From Astragalus membranaceus (Eukaryota > Streptophyta > Magnoliopsida > Fabales > Fabaceae): a stretch of 64,000 nucleotides of DNA. Each line of letters starts with the position of its first letter. Position 1 is the stretch's first letter. The stretch spans positions 126,860,371-126,924,370 of the forward strand of contig CM076848.1 of NCBI GenBank assembly GCA_039519185.1, in the 5' to 3' direction. Below the pieces are notes generated by a model that made no database searches, was not told the DNA's origin, and saw nothing but the letters and a program-made list of their open reading frames with translations. Positions 1 through 9,933 of the stretch are shown here, piece after piece. Made by a program: the position numbers and the translations under genes.

Positions 1-350
1 ATTAATAAAAAACCTTTTTCAGTCTTCTCCTAAATAATTCCCTTCTTAAATTCAAATAAAAAAATCAATTTTCTCCTTTCTTTTTTAATTCACAATAAAA
101 GGGTAAAAATAAATGTTTCCAAAATTAACTTTCTTTCCTACAACTAATTAGCAGGTAACCTTCCTTAGGAAGGATGTCGTGGGGTGCTAATACCTTCCCC
201 ACGCATAACCGACTCCCGAACCCAAATCTGGTCTCAAGGACCCTTATCCATTCCAAAAGGGATTTTCCAATGTTTGCCCTTAAACTAAATTTTGGTGGCG
301 GCTTCATTTTCTGAACCTTCGAGGAATCCTATCCCGGATTTTTCGGTCGC
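1..350. other. Unclassified non-coding repeat-like sequence
   Basis: AT-rich non-coding sequence with no convincing ORF. A block around 165-215 (GGTGCTAATACCTTCCCC, then ACCGACTCCCGAACCC) resembles a motif I recall near LTR ends or leaders of plant Ty3/Gypsy elements, and GGTGGCGGCTTC near 294 could be a decayed primer-binding region. Probably a fragment of an older retroelement; family and strand not determined. Confidence 0.3.
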
Positions 351-1453
351 TACAATGACTTTTCAAAATTCCGTTTTGTCCCGTTTCGCTTTCAATCCGG
401 TGCCGAGACATTCTAGGACTTCCGTGACTTAAAAACAGACATTCCAAACAATAATTCCAGTCCAGAGAAAGCAATTAAACAATCAATCAATCCACACAAT
501 TTAATCAATTCAGTCGTTTATAAAAATAACGGTTTCTCGATAAAACGGTTTTTCGCTATTTTTCACCAAACATTTTTCAGAAATCTATCGGTTCAGAAAT
601 GCATTAAGGACTCGACACCAAAACATCCCTAAGCGAGTATAGAACTCACCTAACGTGATGAGAATAACGCAAATTACCGAGACTTTGATGGATGCTAGCG
701 AACCAAGAACACACGAACTCTCCCACACCTTCTCTAACGAACTCAGTCCTCCGAAAGTGCTTGGACAGCAACCAAACTGAATCTTAGCTACTGAAACTCG
801 GCAATGTGGTTGGTGATTGAGTTTTCCAAAACTGCATCTTGAGATCCCTAAGGGTCTAAACTAACTTCAATACCTCATAAGTGACATGTAAGGGCCAGAA
901 TTCCAGATTTGAACAAGCTTGGGCTGAGTATTTCGAATTTGAGATTAGAGTTAGAGGGAGGAATGGCTACTGAATCTTATATCATTGGAAAGAGGGAGAG
1001 AAATGGGAAAGATTGGTGTAAGGATCTCCCACATGCATGAAGGTTTGTGACTTGGCTCTCTCTCTCTTCTTCTCCTCTCTCTCTCTTCTTCTCCTCTCTC
1101 TCTCGACTTCTCCTCCTTCTCTCTCTGGTTCTCAATTTCTGAAAAATGATGTGTGGCTAGGTTTGTGTTCTTAGTTGGGTTGCCACTAAAAGGGCAAACT
1201 TACTAAAATACCCTTCCCCCCGCTTATTCTTCTAATATTACCAAGACTTGGCCTAATCTAGTGAACTCAGCCAATTCCCAATCACTTAAGCAGAATTAAC
1301 TTATTTATTTCAAACATCACATAATTAAATTGCTTAAGCTAATTAAGCAACCCATGATAAACCTTTTGTGCTAAACATTCGATTTAGCCAACAATCATCC
1401 CAACCTCTTCGCTAATTTAATTTAATTACATTAGCTCATGAGGGGATGTTACA
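351..1453 (-). repeat. Degenerate LTR fragment related to Gypsy1
   Basis: Collinear but diverged similarity to the Gypsy1 LTR. ATTCCAGTCCAGAGAAAGC near 458 matches ATTCCAGTCCAGCGAAAGC near 5247, and the TAGAACTCACC block near 640 matches the one near 5318, with similar spacing to the following GAGACTT. It ends in GGATGTTACA at 1453, like the Gypsy1 LTR end at 6225. No partner LTR or target duplication is visible, so it is truncated. The left edge is approximate. Confidence 0.55.
1055..1127. repeat. CT-rich microsatellite
   Basis: Imperfect CTCTCTCT and CTTCTTCTCC runs inside the degenerate LTR. A pyrimidine-rich tract sits at the comparable place in the Gypsy1 LTRs (for example 5850-5970). 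Confidence 0.8.
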
Positions 1454-2084
1454 AAATGAGTCCAAGGGTCCATTTCAATGGAACTTAAAACTCTCTTTTT
1501 ACGTATTTGCCCTAAATGATACTGCTAATGTATATAAGAGTCAAATTTAATTATTTGACCTTATTCACGTTTATGTCATAGATAAGAAAGTTTAGATAAA
1601 CGACACATAGTTTATGTCTTTCAAGATCTTCAACATGGAAAATCGCTAATGGTCGCATGAGAATCGCTAATGACATTTACATAACAATTATGTAGCATTA
1701 TCATGGTGGGTCAATCCAGTATAAATATTACTCCTAATATTTATACCTGTGATATATGGTTCAATATCTCCATATCCATGACCCGTGAGATGTGGTCATC
1801 AATCATCAACACAATAGCCTCTATGCATTATTGTTGTCCTTGTTAACAATAATACTTCGACTATGGATACTTTAAGAATAAAGTTCTATAGTTCAATGGG
1901 GTCTCACGATCAAATCACATTTGTTGCTCCATTGAACAAACTATCCATTCTAAGGACTTTATTTTGATATACTCTTATAACATAACAAATAATGCCTTAC
2001 ACATATATCAAATATATGACATAAAATCATGATACAAATAATAATCTATACAAAATAGATTGCCCACTAGGGCTTAAACCAACA
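1454..2084 (-). repeat. Solo or truncated Ty1/Copia-type LTR
   Basis: Read on the minus strand this begins TGTTGGTTTAAGCCC and continues with a motif series I recall from widespread plant Copia LTRs (AGTGGGCAATC, then CCCCATTGAACTATAGAAC, then ACTTTATTCTTAAAG). The right end at 2084 (AACCAACA on the plus strand) is clear. The left end is uncertain and could include TGTTACA at 1447-1453. No internal region or second LTR is present. Confidence 0.55.
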
Positions 2085-2142
2085 TTACTTCCCTCATTAT
2101 ATGATCCCTACTTCTCTGAATGTTTGACTCGAGTCCTCCCTT

Positions 2143-3797
2143 TTGAGGAAGAAGGAGATTCAATGTTGGGTCAAAGGAAGAACTGCGGTGAAAGAGTTGT
2201 TAAAGGTTGGTGGAAATGTTGTTGAGTTTTTGGGTGGCCACAAAATGTTGTGGAGTGAGAGAAGCCAACTCCGCATGCAAGGAGGCAATGGTGGCCTCGA
2301 CGGTGTGGATCCTCTGGACGACTTTATCCTTCTCTGGCAAGGTGGCATTCTTTTCTTGATCTAAAGAGAGATAGGTTGCTCGATACCCACTCTTCTTGGT
2401 CTGGATATCAATCAGTTCTTACAATGATGTTTGAGCAGCCTTCTCAGTGGTTTTGGCTCGGGCATAGAGGCTGGAGAGGTCACCGAGTCGGAGAGCTATC
2501 TACTGAAAGGCATTCTTCCTCGACTCAGGGACCTCGGCAGAATCAGATAGCCTGAATAGGGAGGCCCTGAGGTCAGCCACTTGAGCTGCGTGAGTCGCTA
2601 TCTCTCCAGCCAAAGCGGGCTCCACTCGCCTAAAATCAGCATTCAGTGGACAAGTTGTCACTACGGGAACCTAAACTCAGGAAGTAGCGAGTCAAGTCCT
2701 CCTTGGTCACGACCGAGTTAGCATCAGTGGCCTGATGGGATGGTGGCGGAGAAGGAATGTTGACTTCATCATTGAACAAGGATTGGAGGTGGTTGCATCC
2801 CCTCGGTGTGATCCTGGAAAGGGAGATAATGTTCAGATACAGTTGTCATACAAAGGCTAATGATATCAAACGAAACGCCACTTACGACATCAGGAGTTGG
2901 ACTTTGCCTCGGCTGAGGGGAAGAGTTTGACCTCGTTGGAGGATAAGCTTTCTACAATACATTGCCAAAGGTTACTAGAAAGCCGAGATAACCCAATAGC
3001 CAAGAACATGGAAGAAAGTCTTACCCTTAGCCTCTAGAGTTGAGAAGGCTGGTCCTCGGCGGCTGGAGATGATGAAGCCAGTAAGCTTCGGGTCTGTTTC
3101 CGCTGTGTAAGGGGGACATTGTCTTCCTCATCATCATCTTAATCATCAAGATGAATGACTGTTTGTTCTTGGGATGCATATGTTAACCGACAACTGAAAA
3201 GGAGGGTCTGGTCAACGGTGGACTTAGTTGGAGAAGTTACAGGAGTAATGGTGGACCTCAATTGAGGCAAAGACCGTTGTGGAGGGGAAGGATTTGGAAT
3301 CATCTTTTTCTTCTTCTTTTCTGCTTGACGAGCAGGAGGGTTGGTTGAGCGGGGAGGCCCTCTACAGCACCCATGTGCCGATTGATATAATTGGCCGCAT
3401 GATGTGGGAAAATACAATCCTTGATCAGCGGCCACCAATTCATATAACCACTGGTTTCCCCAACCTGCCTACGGTTGACACCCTAGGTAAAGGTCAGAAA
3501 TTTGTCTTCAGGGTCCTTAAGGACCTTCTTAAGGTCAATTAAGAACAACTTTCTTCTGTACTGTTTGAGGGCTAGTGAATCGTGAGGAACCAAAATGTAT
3601 TGTCCAAGACCAAACTGTCATAACTAAGTTTGGATGGTAGGGCTCGATGGTGAGATAATTGTTGAGGGAAATGAGCTTAGTACCAGCTACAACAGAGTGC
3701 CTGAGGTTTATTTCAAAGGGTGCCTGAAGAACCTCCAAGACCAAAACAGGGCATCAATCAAAGTTCCTGGGGTTTATTTCAAAGAGTGCCTGAAGAA
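2143..3797 (-). pseudogene. 3' half of antisense plant-mobile-domain ORF (aORF)
   Basis: This is the downstream part of the ORF that begins near 40767; the 36-kb array at 3798-39799 separates the halves. Going right to left, a minus-strand frame gives a YHPNLV segment, then a long conserved-looking stretch with DLKKVLKDPEDKF and WWPLIKDCIFP, then a lysine/arginine-rich linker, a short acidic stretch, and a heptad-like C-terminal segment around 2200-2365 that is probably a coiled coil. Several frame changes and stops interrupt it. Plant mobile domain-like ORFs in antisense next to the 3' LTR are known from Tat-lineage Ty3/Gypsy elements; the assignment here is by motif recognition. Function unknown. 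Confidence 0.55.
3793..3797. repeat. Target-site duplication AAGAA, left copy
   Basis: AAGAA directly precedes TGTAACACC at 3798 and recurs at 39800-39804 directly after TGTTACA. One 5-bp duplication bounding the whole 36-kb array shows it occupies a single integration site. Confidence 0.9.
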
Positions 3798-4253
3798 TGT
3801 AACACCCCGATATTTCTATCTATTAAAAATACCCAAGTGCACATTAGTAACACATCAGAGATATATTTCCTGCTTAGACACTAAATATCACTATAAATTT
3901 TTCGCTGAATAAAACCCAAACAGTCTTATTTACAACAAGACAATATGGTTCTCAGACCATATACCATCAGCATTTATAGCATTCAGTATCATACAAGAAA
4001 GCCGAAGAAAGATATACACTAAATACATAATGTTTTAGTATACAGACAACAAAAGGGAAATAAGCTTAAACATAAAGCTAGGCTATCAGCAACCAGTCCG
4101 AGCCCAACCTACTCGTGCCTCTTGGATTTCCGCTGCCCCTGTGTCTCTGTAAAACAACAACATTTAAACAGTGAGATACAATCTCAGTGAGTTCTACCGA
4201 TACCCCTACTCGCTCTCTCGGTACTAGTTTAAAACATTTTTAACTCAACACGG

Positions 4254-4456
4254 CACCGACTGCGTGACCGCTACATCCCGGTGAACCGCATTATTTTACA
4301 CATAGCATTCCACCGGCTGTGTGACCGCTACATCCCGGGGAATCTGCTATAACTTAGTACAACACCGGCTGCGTGACCGCTACATCCCGGTGGACCGCAC
4401 AACAATTAATTTAACATAACACCGACTGCGTAACCGCTGAATCCCGGTGAACCCCT
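4254..4456. repeat. Four tandem ~55-bp units in Gypsy1 LTR
   Basis: Units start at 4254, 4311, 4363 and 4420. Each has CACCG, then TGCGTGACCGCTACATCCC or a close variant. Units 1, 3 and 4 close with CGGTG, so CACCG and CGGTG can pair across about 20 nt. The same block is present in the other three LTRs. Confidence 0.85.
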
Positions 4457-4740
4457 ACCAATAGTACATTCTCCCATTGGCATGGAGCCTAGGGAAGGGG
4501 ATCATGACTGCCCCGCCTAGTATGTTACACATGGGTCGTCACCCAACTCGATATACTATATACGTATATCTACAATACTGTGAACCCACGGTCCATCAAA
4601 TCAGATAATCAATGAAACACTTTAATCCACATTTTATAAAATTCAAGTTCACACTCGCACTCTAGTTGACCACTTTTCGACACAATTTTCAATATCAAAA
4701 ACGGTTCATTTCGCCTTAAAAATAGAATATTCAGTTAGGC

Positions 4741-4806
4741 CTCTGAATAAGCTTTCCAACGCATCTTAGAACACCTCAATCGGGTTCCCGGATCAAAAGT
4801 TATCGC
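4741..4806 (-). repeat. LTR core shared with the 48752-56600 element
   Basis: Read on the minus strand: ATAACTTTTGATCCGGG, then GATGCGTTGGAAAGC, then TTATTCAGAG. The unrelated-looking LTR at 49857-49920 has ATAACTTTTGACTCGGG, then GTGCGTTGTAAAGC, then TTATTCAGACG in the same element-sense orientation and order. Confidence 0.7.
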
Positions 4807-4845
4807 GAAACGAAAAACAGTGTTTGGTTGCTGAAAATCTGTCAA

Positions 4846-4940
4846 CTGGCGCGCGAGTGGCGCGTGGCGCGCAAGCGGCGCGCGAACTGGCAGTAAAATC
4901 TGTCAACTGGCGCGCGAGTGGCGCGTGGCGCGCAAGTGGG
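4846..4940. repeat. GCGCGC-rich cassette in Gypsy1 LTR 1
   Basis: CTGGCGCGCGAGTGGCGCG-type words repeat in two halves separated by a TAAAATCTGTCAA spacer. GC content is far above the surrounding AT-rich LTR. Equivalent blocks: 10983-11078, 17124-17218 and 23267-23370; the last has an extra GGCGCGTG unit. Confidence 0.85.
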
Positions 4941-6225
4941 TTGATAGCAGGGGGTCTGTCAAGGGCAGATTTTGAAGGTTTCGCGCGAAAATCGCGATTC
5001 CGCTTAATTCCGATTCTCGTTCCGATTGAAAACAGTTTTCACACACATATAATCAAACCCAATCAACATCAAACAATCAATCAAAATCTTAATCAAAACG
5101 GATTGTATCAAAAACGACATATTTTCCAATTAACGGTTTTTAAGTCAAAATCTTTTGAAATCGAATCACCAAAAATTTCATTTCAACACGACAACCCGAG
5201 ACTCGCTCCGATCGATTCCTAACCCGAAACAGACAATATCCAGAAATATTCCAGTCCAGCGAAAGCGATAAAACAGTTAATTAATTAATTCGAAAAACAA
5301 AAATCCCAAACGTGAGTAGAACTCACCCTCGAAGCGTGTGCCGACACCGAGACTTCAAAATCACCGAAACTTCGCCAAATCACCGAGACTTTCCGCGACA
5401 TCGCTTTTCTGACAAAACCACACGAACGTTCCCCGAATCAACTACACACTCCGGCGACGTCCGCAACCGCTCCCAAAGGTTTCCCACTCGACTTCGAGGC
5501 ATCCTTTTGACCGAATTACCGAATTCCCCGAAATCCTCCATGAATACTATTCATCATCTTCCCCAACTTCTAATCACTATTCACAAAACCCCAAATCACC
5601 CAACTCGCTTCCAATCTTTCAATCGAACCTCAATCAACGATCCATCATCCTTGGGTTCACGCCAAACTCCATCCCAAGCCACCCTTGAGCTTGAACCATC
5701 AACAAACCTCCATTTCCTTCAAAATTCGAAAATGGCAAAGTGAGAGAGAGAGAGAGAGTTGATGATGTTGATGTTGGTACCAAATCGAAGAGGGAGTAAC
5801 GCTGAGCGTTTTTCGTGTTGGAAGGAAGTCGTTTTGATGAGCGCAAATCCTCCCTTTTTCCCCTTCTTCTTCCTTACCCTTTCTTCTTTCTTCTCTTTTC
5901 TTCTTTCTCTTTTCCTCTCTGTTTCTCTTCTCAGCTTCCTTTCCTTTCTTTCAATTCTTTTCTTTTCCTTTTTCTTTAACACACACACATACACGTATAT
6001 ACATATATTTATTTAATAAATATACGGCAACGTGGTCAAATTACCATATTGATCGAAATCTCTTATTTTGATTCCGAAACTTCCTTGATCCGTATTATCC
6101 GGTTAACGATCCGATGACAACCAAGAATTAATTTTAGCACTCAATAAATTTACCAGTCAAGTACTAAAATAATTCAATTGGGTTAACATCTAAATAATTC
6201 TATCAATTATTTTGCGGATGTTACA

Positions 6226-6238
6226 TTCTCCCCAACTT
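6226..6238 (-). promoter_or_regulatory. Polypurine tract, Gypsy1 internal 1
   Basis: Minus strand AAGTTGGGGAGAA immediately before TGTAACATCC of the 3' LTR. Upstream is AAATTTTGAGGACAAAATTC, a familiar plant chromovirus 3' signature. Confidence 0.85.
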
Positions 6239-7330
6239 AAAAGAATTTTGTCCTCAAAATTTCGTCAAGTCTTTCATTTGACTCTCCGAGAATCGGCATC
6301 CTCAGAAGGTCCAAATTTGCTGGAAAATATTCTTGAATTAACGAAATGAGTAGAAATCTTCACGAAGTTGGCACATCAATCTCCAAGTATGATCCACTAC
6401 TGCCTTGATACGAACTCTCTGGTTTCGAATCAACACGAGAAACTCCTCTTTCGCCTACATAGGCTCGGCACCGCGTTCGAAAACACTTCCGAAGTTTCAT
6501 TCCAGTTATCCTCGCTTACTCCCCAACTTTGATTAATCTAAATCAAAGGGTTTAATACAAGACACTTGATAGAGATACAGGTCGAAGATGAGATCCACAA
6601 ATTGGTACTCCACGGTAGAGATAAGTACAAACATGATTTTCTCGAAGGGTGTAAACACGTTCTCCGCAAATTCTCTAAAAATCCATAACAGTTCCCATAC
6701 ACATTGAAAAAGCGTGACGGAAAGGTCGTCTGTGAAACTTCCTGACTCGCCCTTGGGATTTCGAGATAGAACTCTTCAAAAGATGGGATGAGGATTTACC
6801 AGAAACGTTTATCTTAAACGTAGAAATAAACCACGGGGACATCAAATAAATTGAACGTAATGAAAACCACCTCAGTTGTTCTCCAAGCAACTATCAAACA
6901 GAACTCAGAGCTCCCTTCCGAATTAGTCAATAGCGTTGAGAGCTTCCCCTCAACCTAAGTAATCCTCCTAGGATTTTCCTCCTCAATCATATCCTATTAG
7001 CCTCTTAATTCGTTCCCAAAATTAACCTTAGCATGTGGGTTTTCACAAAAACGATTTTTCAAAACTATTACACCGCACGCCAAGCTTCACTCCGGAAATT
7101 TCAGTCACCTACAAGTAAATCCATCAATTAATCCTTTGATGGTTATTCGCAACGTGAAAACAGTCAGCAGTTATCTCATTTACATATTCGTATTCACGTT
7201 CGACTTGTCAAACGGAATCTCATAATACTATCTCATTGTTAACCTTCACAAAGGAGAGGTTAACAAACTAATACCTCTGCTTTATATTCTGTACACCCTG
7301 GGACAGAATATAAACTTCGGTGTGCTTCCT
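6239..7330. other. Non-coding 3' part of Gypsy1 internal 1 (integrase missing)
   Basis: About 1.1 kb between the pol remnant and the polypurine tract. No integrase motifs are visible in any frame. Coding similarity stops right after the linker residues KRQV, where Gypsy2 continues into its H2C2 zinc region. Equivalent stretches are 12380-13471 and 18523-19614. Confidence 0.6.
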
Positions 7331-9040
7331 CTACACTTGCCTTTTGTTGTTCTCATCATCGGGCGCACAGATTCTACCGTTGAAACAACTGACTCTATCA
7401 CTATCCATGGTGAAATCTGGAAATACCTTTTGTGATTGTGGCTTCACATCAACTTCCTGTGCTAAGCGTATAGAATCCCTTAGGGAACTAGAGATCCTCA
7501 TATGGCTCAACACTAACCGGTTCCTCTCGATCTTGAATTCAGATTTAAGTCTCTAAAAGACTCCGATGATTCCATCTCATGCATCAATAAACTCAGCCAT
7601 GTGGATGGACTTCCTACTCAGTGCATCAGTTACAACACTGACCTCTCTTGAAGGCTACATCAACACGAATTTATAATCCTCCAGAAACTCAACACACTTC
7701 TCTGCCTGCTATTCAGTTCTTTCTGATCAAACAGATACCTTGAACTCTTGTGATCACTAAAGACATCGAAACGAGACCCATACAGGTAACGTCTCCAAAT
7801 CTTCAGTGCATACACAATAGCTGCCAACTCATAATCGTGAGTCGGATGACTCTTCACATGAGACTTTAATTGTCTGGACGCATAAGCTACCACTTGTTGA
7901 TTCTGCACAAGGACACCTCCTAAACCCTTCCCAGAAACATCGTCGTAAATTTGGAATTTCAAAGACGGATCCGGAAGAATCAGGAATAGAGCAGAAGTCA
8001 ACCAAACCTTCAATTCTTGAAAACATTCTTCACAATCAGCATCCCGCGAAAAAGGTTGACCCTTACGAGTTATCCGAGTAAGTGGACAACTAACTGTGAG
8101 AACCCTTTAACAAACCTCTTACAGTAACCGGCTAGATCCAGAAACTTTTGATCTCTGCGACTGATGTTGGTCACTCCCATTCAACACCGCTTCCTTCTTA
8201 CTGGGATCTACAGAAACTCCCGACTTGGGAAAATCACATGTCCCAAAGACTTTACCTCTGACACCCAAAAATCACACTCCCAAGGTTTCAAGTACAACTT
8301 ATTTTCTCGGAGTACTCTCAGAACAATGCGGAGATGTTAAACATGCTCCTCAATGGTCTTCGAGTACACCACGACATCATCGATGAAAATGACTACAAAC
8401 TGATCAAGGTACGCGTGGAAGACTCGGTTCATGTAGTCCATGAATACCGCTGGAGCATTAGGTAGACCGAAAGGCATCACTACTAACTCGTAATGTCCAT
8501 ACCTAGTACGGAAAGCTGTCTTCGGAATATCTAAGGCTCTAACTTTTATTTGATGATGTCCTGACCTCAGATCAATTTTAGAAACACTGCAGCACCTCAA
8601 ATTGCTCAAGCAAATCGTCTATCCTTGGTAAGGGATATTTATTCCTGATCGTCACTTTGTTAAGTTGTCGATAACCGATGTACAATCTCATGCTACTATA
8701 TTTCCTTTTGACTAATCACACCAGAGCACTCCCTTGAGAAGCACTCAGTCGAATAAATTTCTTTAACATCGACCCTTCAAGTTGAGACTCCATCTCCTTT
8801 AATTCTCAAGAAACCTTCAATGAGAAACAATAGATATTGATCCCGTGTCAGGAATCAATTCTATAGAAAACTCTACCTCTCACTCTGGATGTACAGAAGA
8901 AACTTCATCCAGAAAAACATCCAGAGAACATCCAAAGAGTCATTCACAACTTGTACAGATGATAAATCTAATACTAGTTTCAGTGGATGCAGATAACATA
9001 CTAACATGTGCTCCCGCACCTTGGAATGAAGATTGACCGC
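7331..9040 (-). pseudogene. pol: Gypsy1 pol remnant (RT, RNase H, linker), copy 1
   Basis: Right to left on the minus strand: the RT N-terminal linker (DVFLDEVSSVHPE, near 8900), the RT core at 8337-8609 (KIDLRSGHHQIKV, VMPFGLPNAP, and the catalytic FIDD), RNase H at 7660-8013 (ALKIWRRYLYGSRFDVFSDH), and the linker before integrase at 7331-7513 (SIRLAQEVD). Stops and frame changes separate the blocks, RNase H loses similarity after FDQKELN, and integrase is absent. This would be the polyprotein that copies element RNA into DNA, but it cannot work as it stands. The same lesions recur in copies 2 and 3, so they predate amplification. Confidence 0.85.
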
Positions 9041-9227
9041 CTAAGGTGAACTAGGCAAACAATAAATTCTACAACGAAATTTCTGCCTCCTATGACAAGT
9101 AGACAATTCTATTCAAAGATTAGGTCTGGACACGACCCTTAGCAGCAGTTAAGATGGTTATCGGCTCGGATAGCGATGATAAGGCTGATCCCGTACCCCT
9201 CAGTACCCGGTCAGCAGTTGTAACTGC

Positions 9228-9800
9228 CTAAACATCCAGAATGTTGACTCGTCCTTGCCTTAGAGCTGCTTGTAACCCCTTGAAACTCTTCCTTACGGGG
9301 CACTCTTTACCATAATGACCCTCTACATTTCTATAATAGCACCGATTAGATCTTCGCTTGCAGTCACCGCTGTGAGGCTTTCCACAGTTAGAACATCTTC
9401 TGACCTTTGAAGAATCAAAGAATTGCATCTGCTTTTCCTTTGATGAAATTATCTTAGGACTTTGCATTCGGAGTTGATAATTCAACTACCTTCTTTCCTT
9501 TCCCATATTTCCTATGAGATCAACCTCGGCGACATAGGCTGATTGCACTAAGGCAACATAATTGGTAGCAGTATAAGAACTGAGACCATAAATCATAAAA
9601 GCACTTATGCCCTTCTTATACTTCTACATTTTCCATTCGTCATCCAGAGCTTACTTTACCACTTGGTAAAACTGAGACAACTTCTCAAACTTAGCGGTGT
9701 ATTCTTCCACCGTCATGTCACCTTTCCTGAGGATGCACCGGTTGAAGATTCCGATTGTGGTCGAGGATTGCATCTTGATCATCCAGTCATAATTCCGCTT
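9228..9800 (-). pseudogene. gag: Gypsy1 gag remnant, copy 1
   Basis: The minus strand encodes a retrotransposon gag segment (MTVEEYTAKFEKLSQFYQ, with in-frame stops after it) and then, at 9228-9485, two zinc-knuckle-like motifs. The first (CSNCGKPHSGDC) keeps its spacing; the second (CYYRNVEGHYGKEC) has Arg where the second Cys is expected. Gag would form the particle and bind element RNA. Protease was not recognised between gag and RT. Confidence 0.75.
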
Positions 9801-9919
9801 ATGATGCACTAAGTATTAAGTTGATCAGGCTCAATGTCTCTTAGCATCACAAGTGTAATTACAAAAAGGACTAACAAGGAATCGACTCAACCCTAAACTA
9901 AGTCCGACTAGGTCGAACT

Positions 9920-9931
9920 GCTCTGATACCA
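9920..9931 (-). promoter_or_regulatory. Primer-binding site (tRNA-Met type), Gypsy1 internal 1
   Basis: Minus strand TGGTATCAGAGC, two bases from LTR 2. It matches the 3' end of plant initiator tRNA-Met and fixes the element on the minus strand. Confidence 0.9.
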
Positions 9932-9933
9932 AC

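Larger units (their letters stand above)
3798..6225 (-). repeat. Gypsy1 LTR 1 (3' LTR of the array)
   Basis: 2428 bp, TGTAACA to TGTTACA. It contains a four-unit tandem repeat, a GCGCGC-rich cassette, a GA microsatellite at about 5742-5758, and a pyrimidine-rich tract at 5850-5970. It shares diagnostic variants with LTR 4 rather than LTRs 2 and 3 (TCTATCTATTA near its left end). Confidence 0.93.

Noticed and set aside
2143..2364. Plus-strand ORF of 73 codons
   Set aside because: Shadow of the minus-strand coiled-coil tail of the aORF.
4824..5743. Plus-strand ORFs of 130-160 codons in each Gypsy1 LTR (also 10961-11882, 17102-18023, 23245-24227)
   Set aside because: They run antisense to the element, are built from the GCGCGC cassette and simple repeats, have no recognisable domain, and recur only because the LTR recurs.
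5719..6016. Charged or Phe/Ser-rich ORFs on both strands over the pyrimidine tract (and copies)
   Set aside because: Low-complexity translation of a CT-rich tract; both strands open for the same compositional reason.
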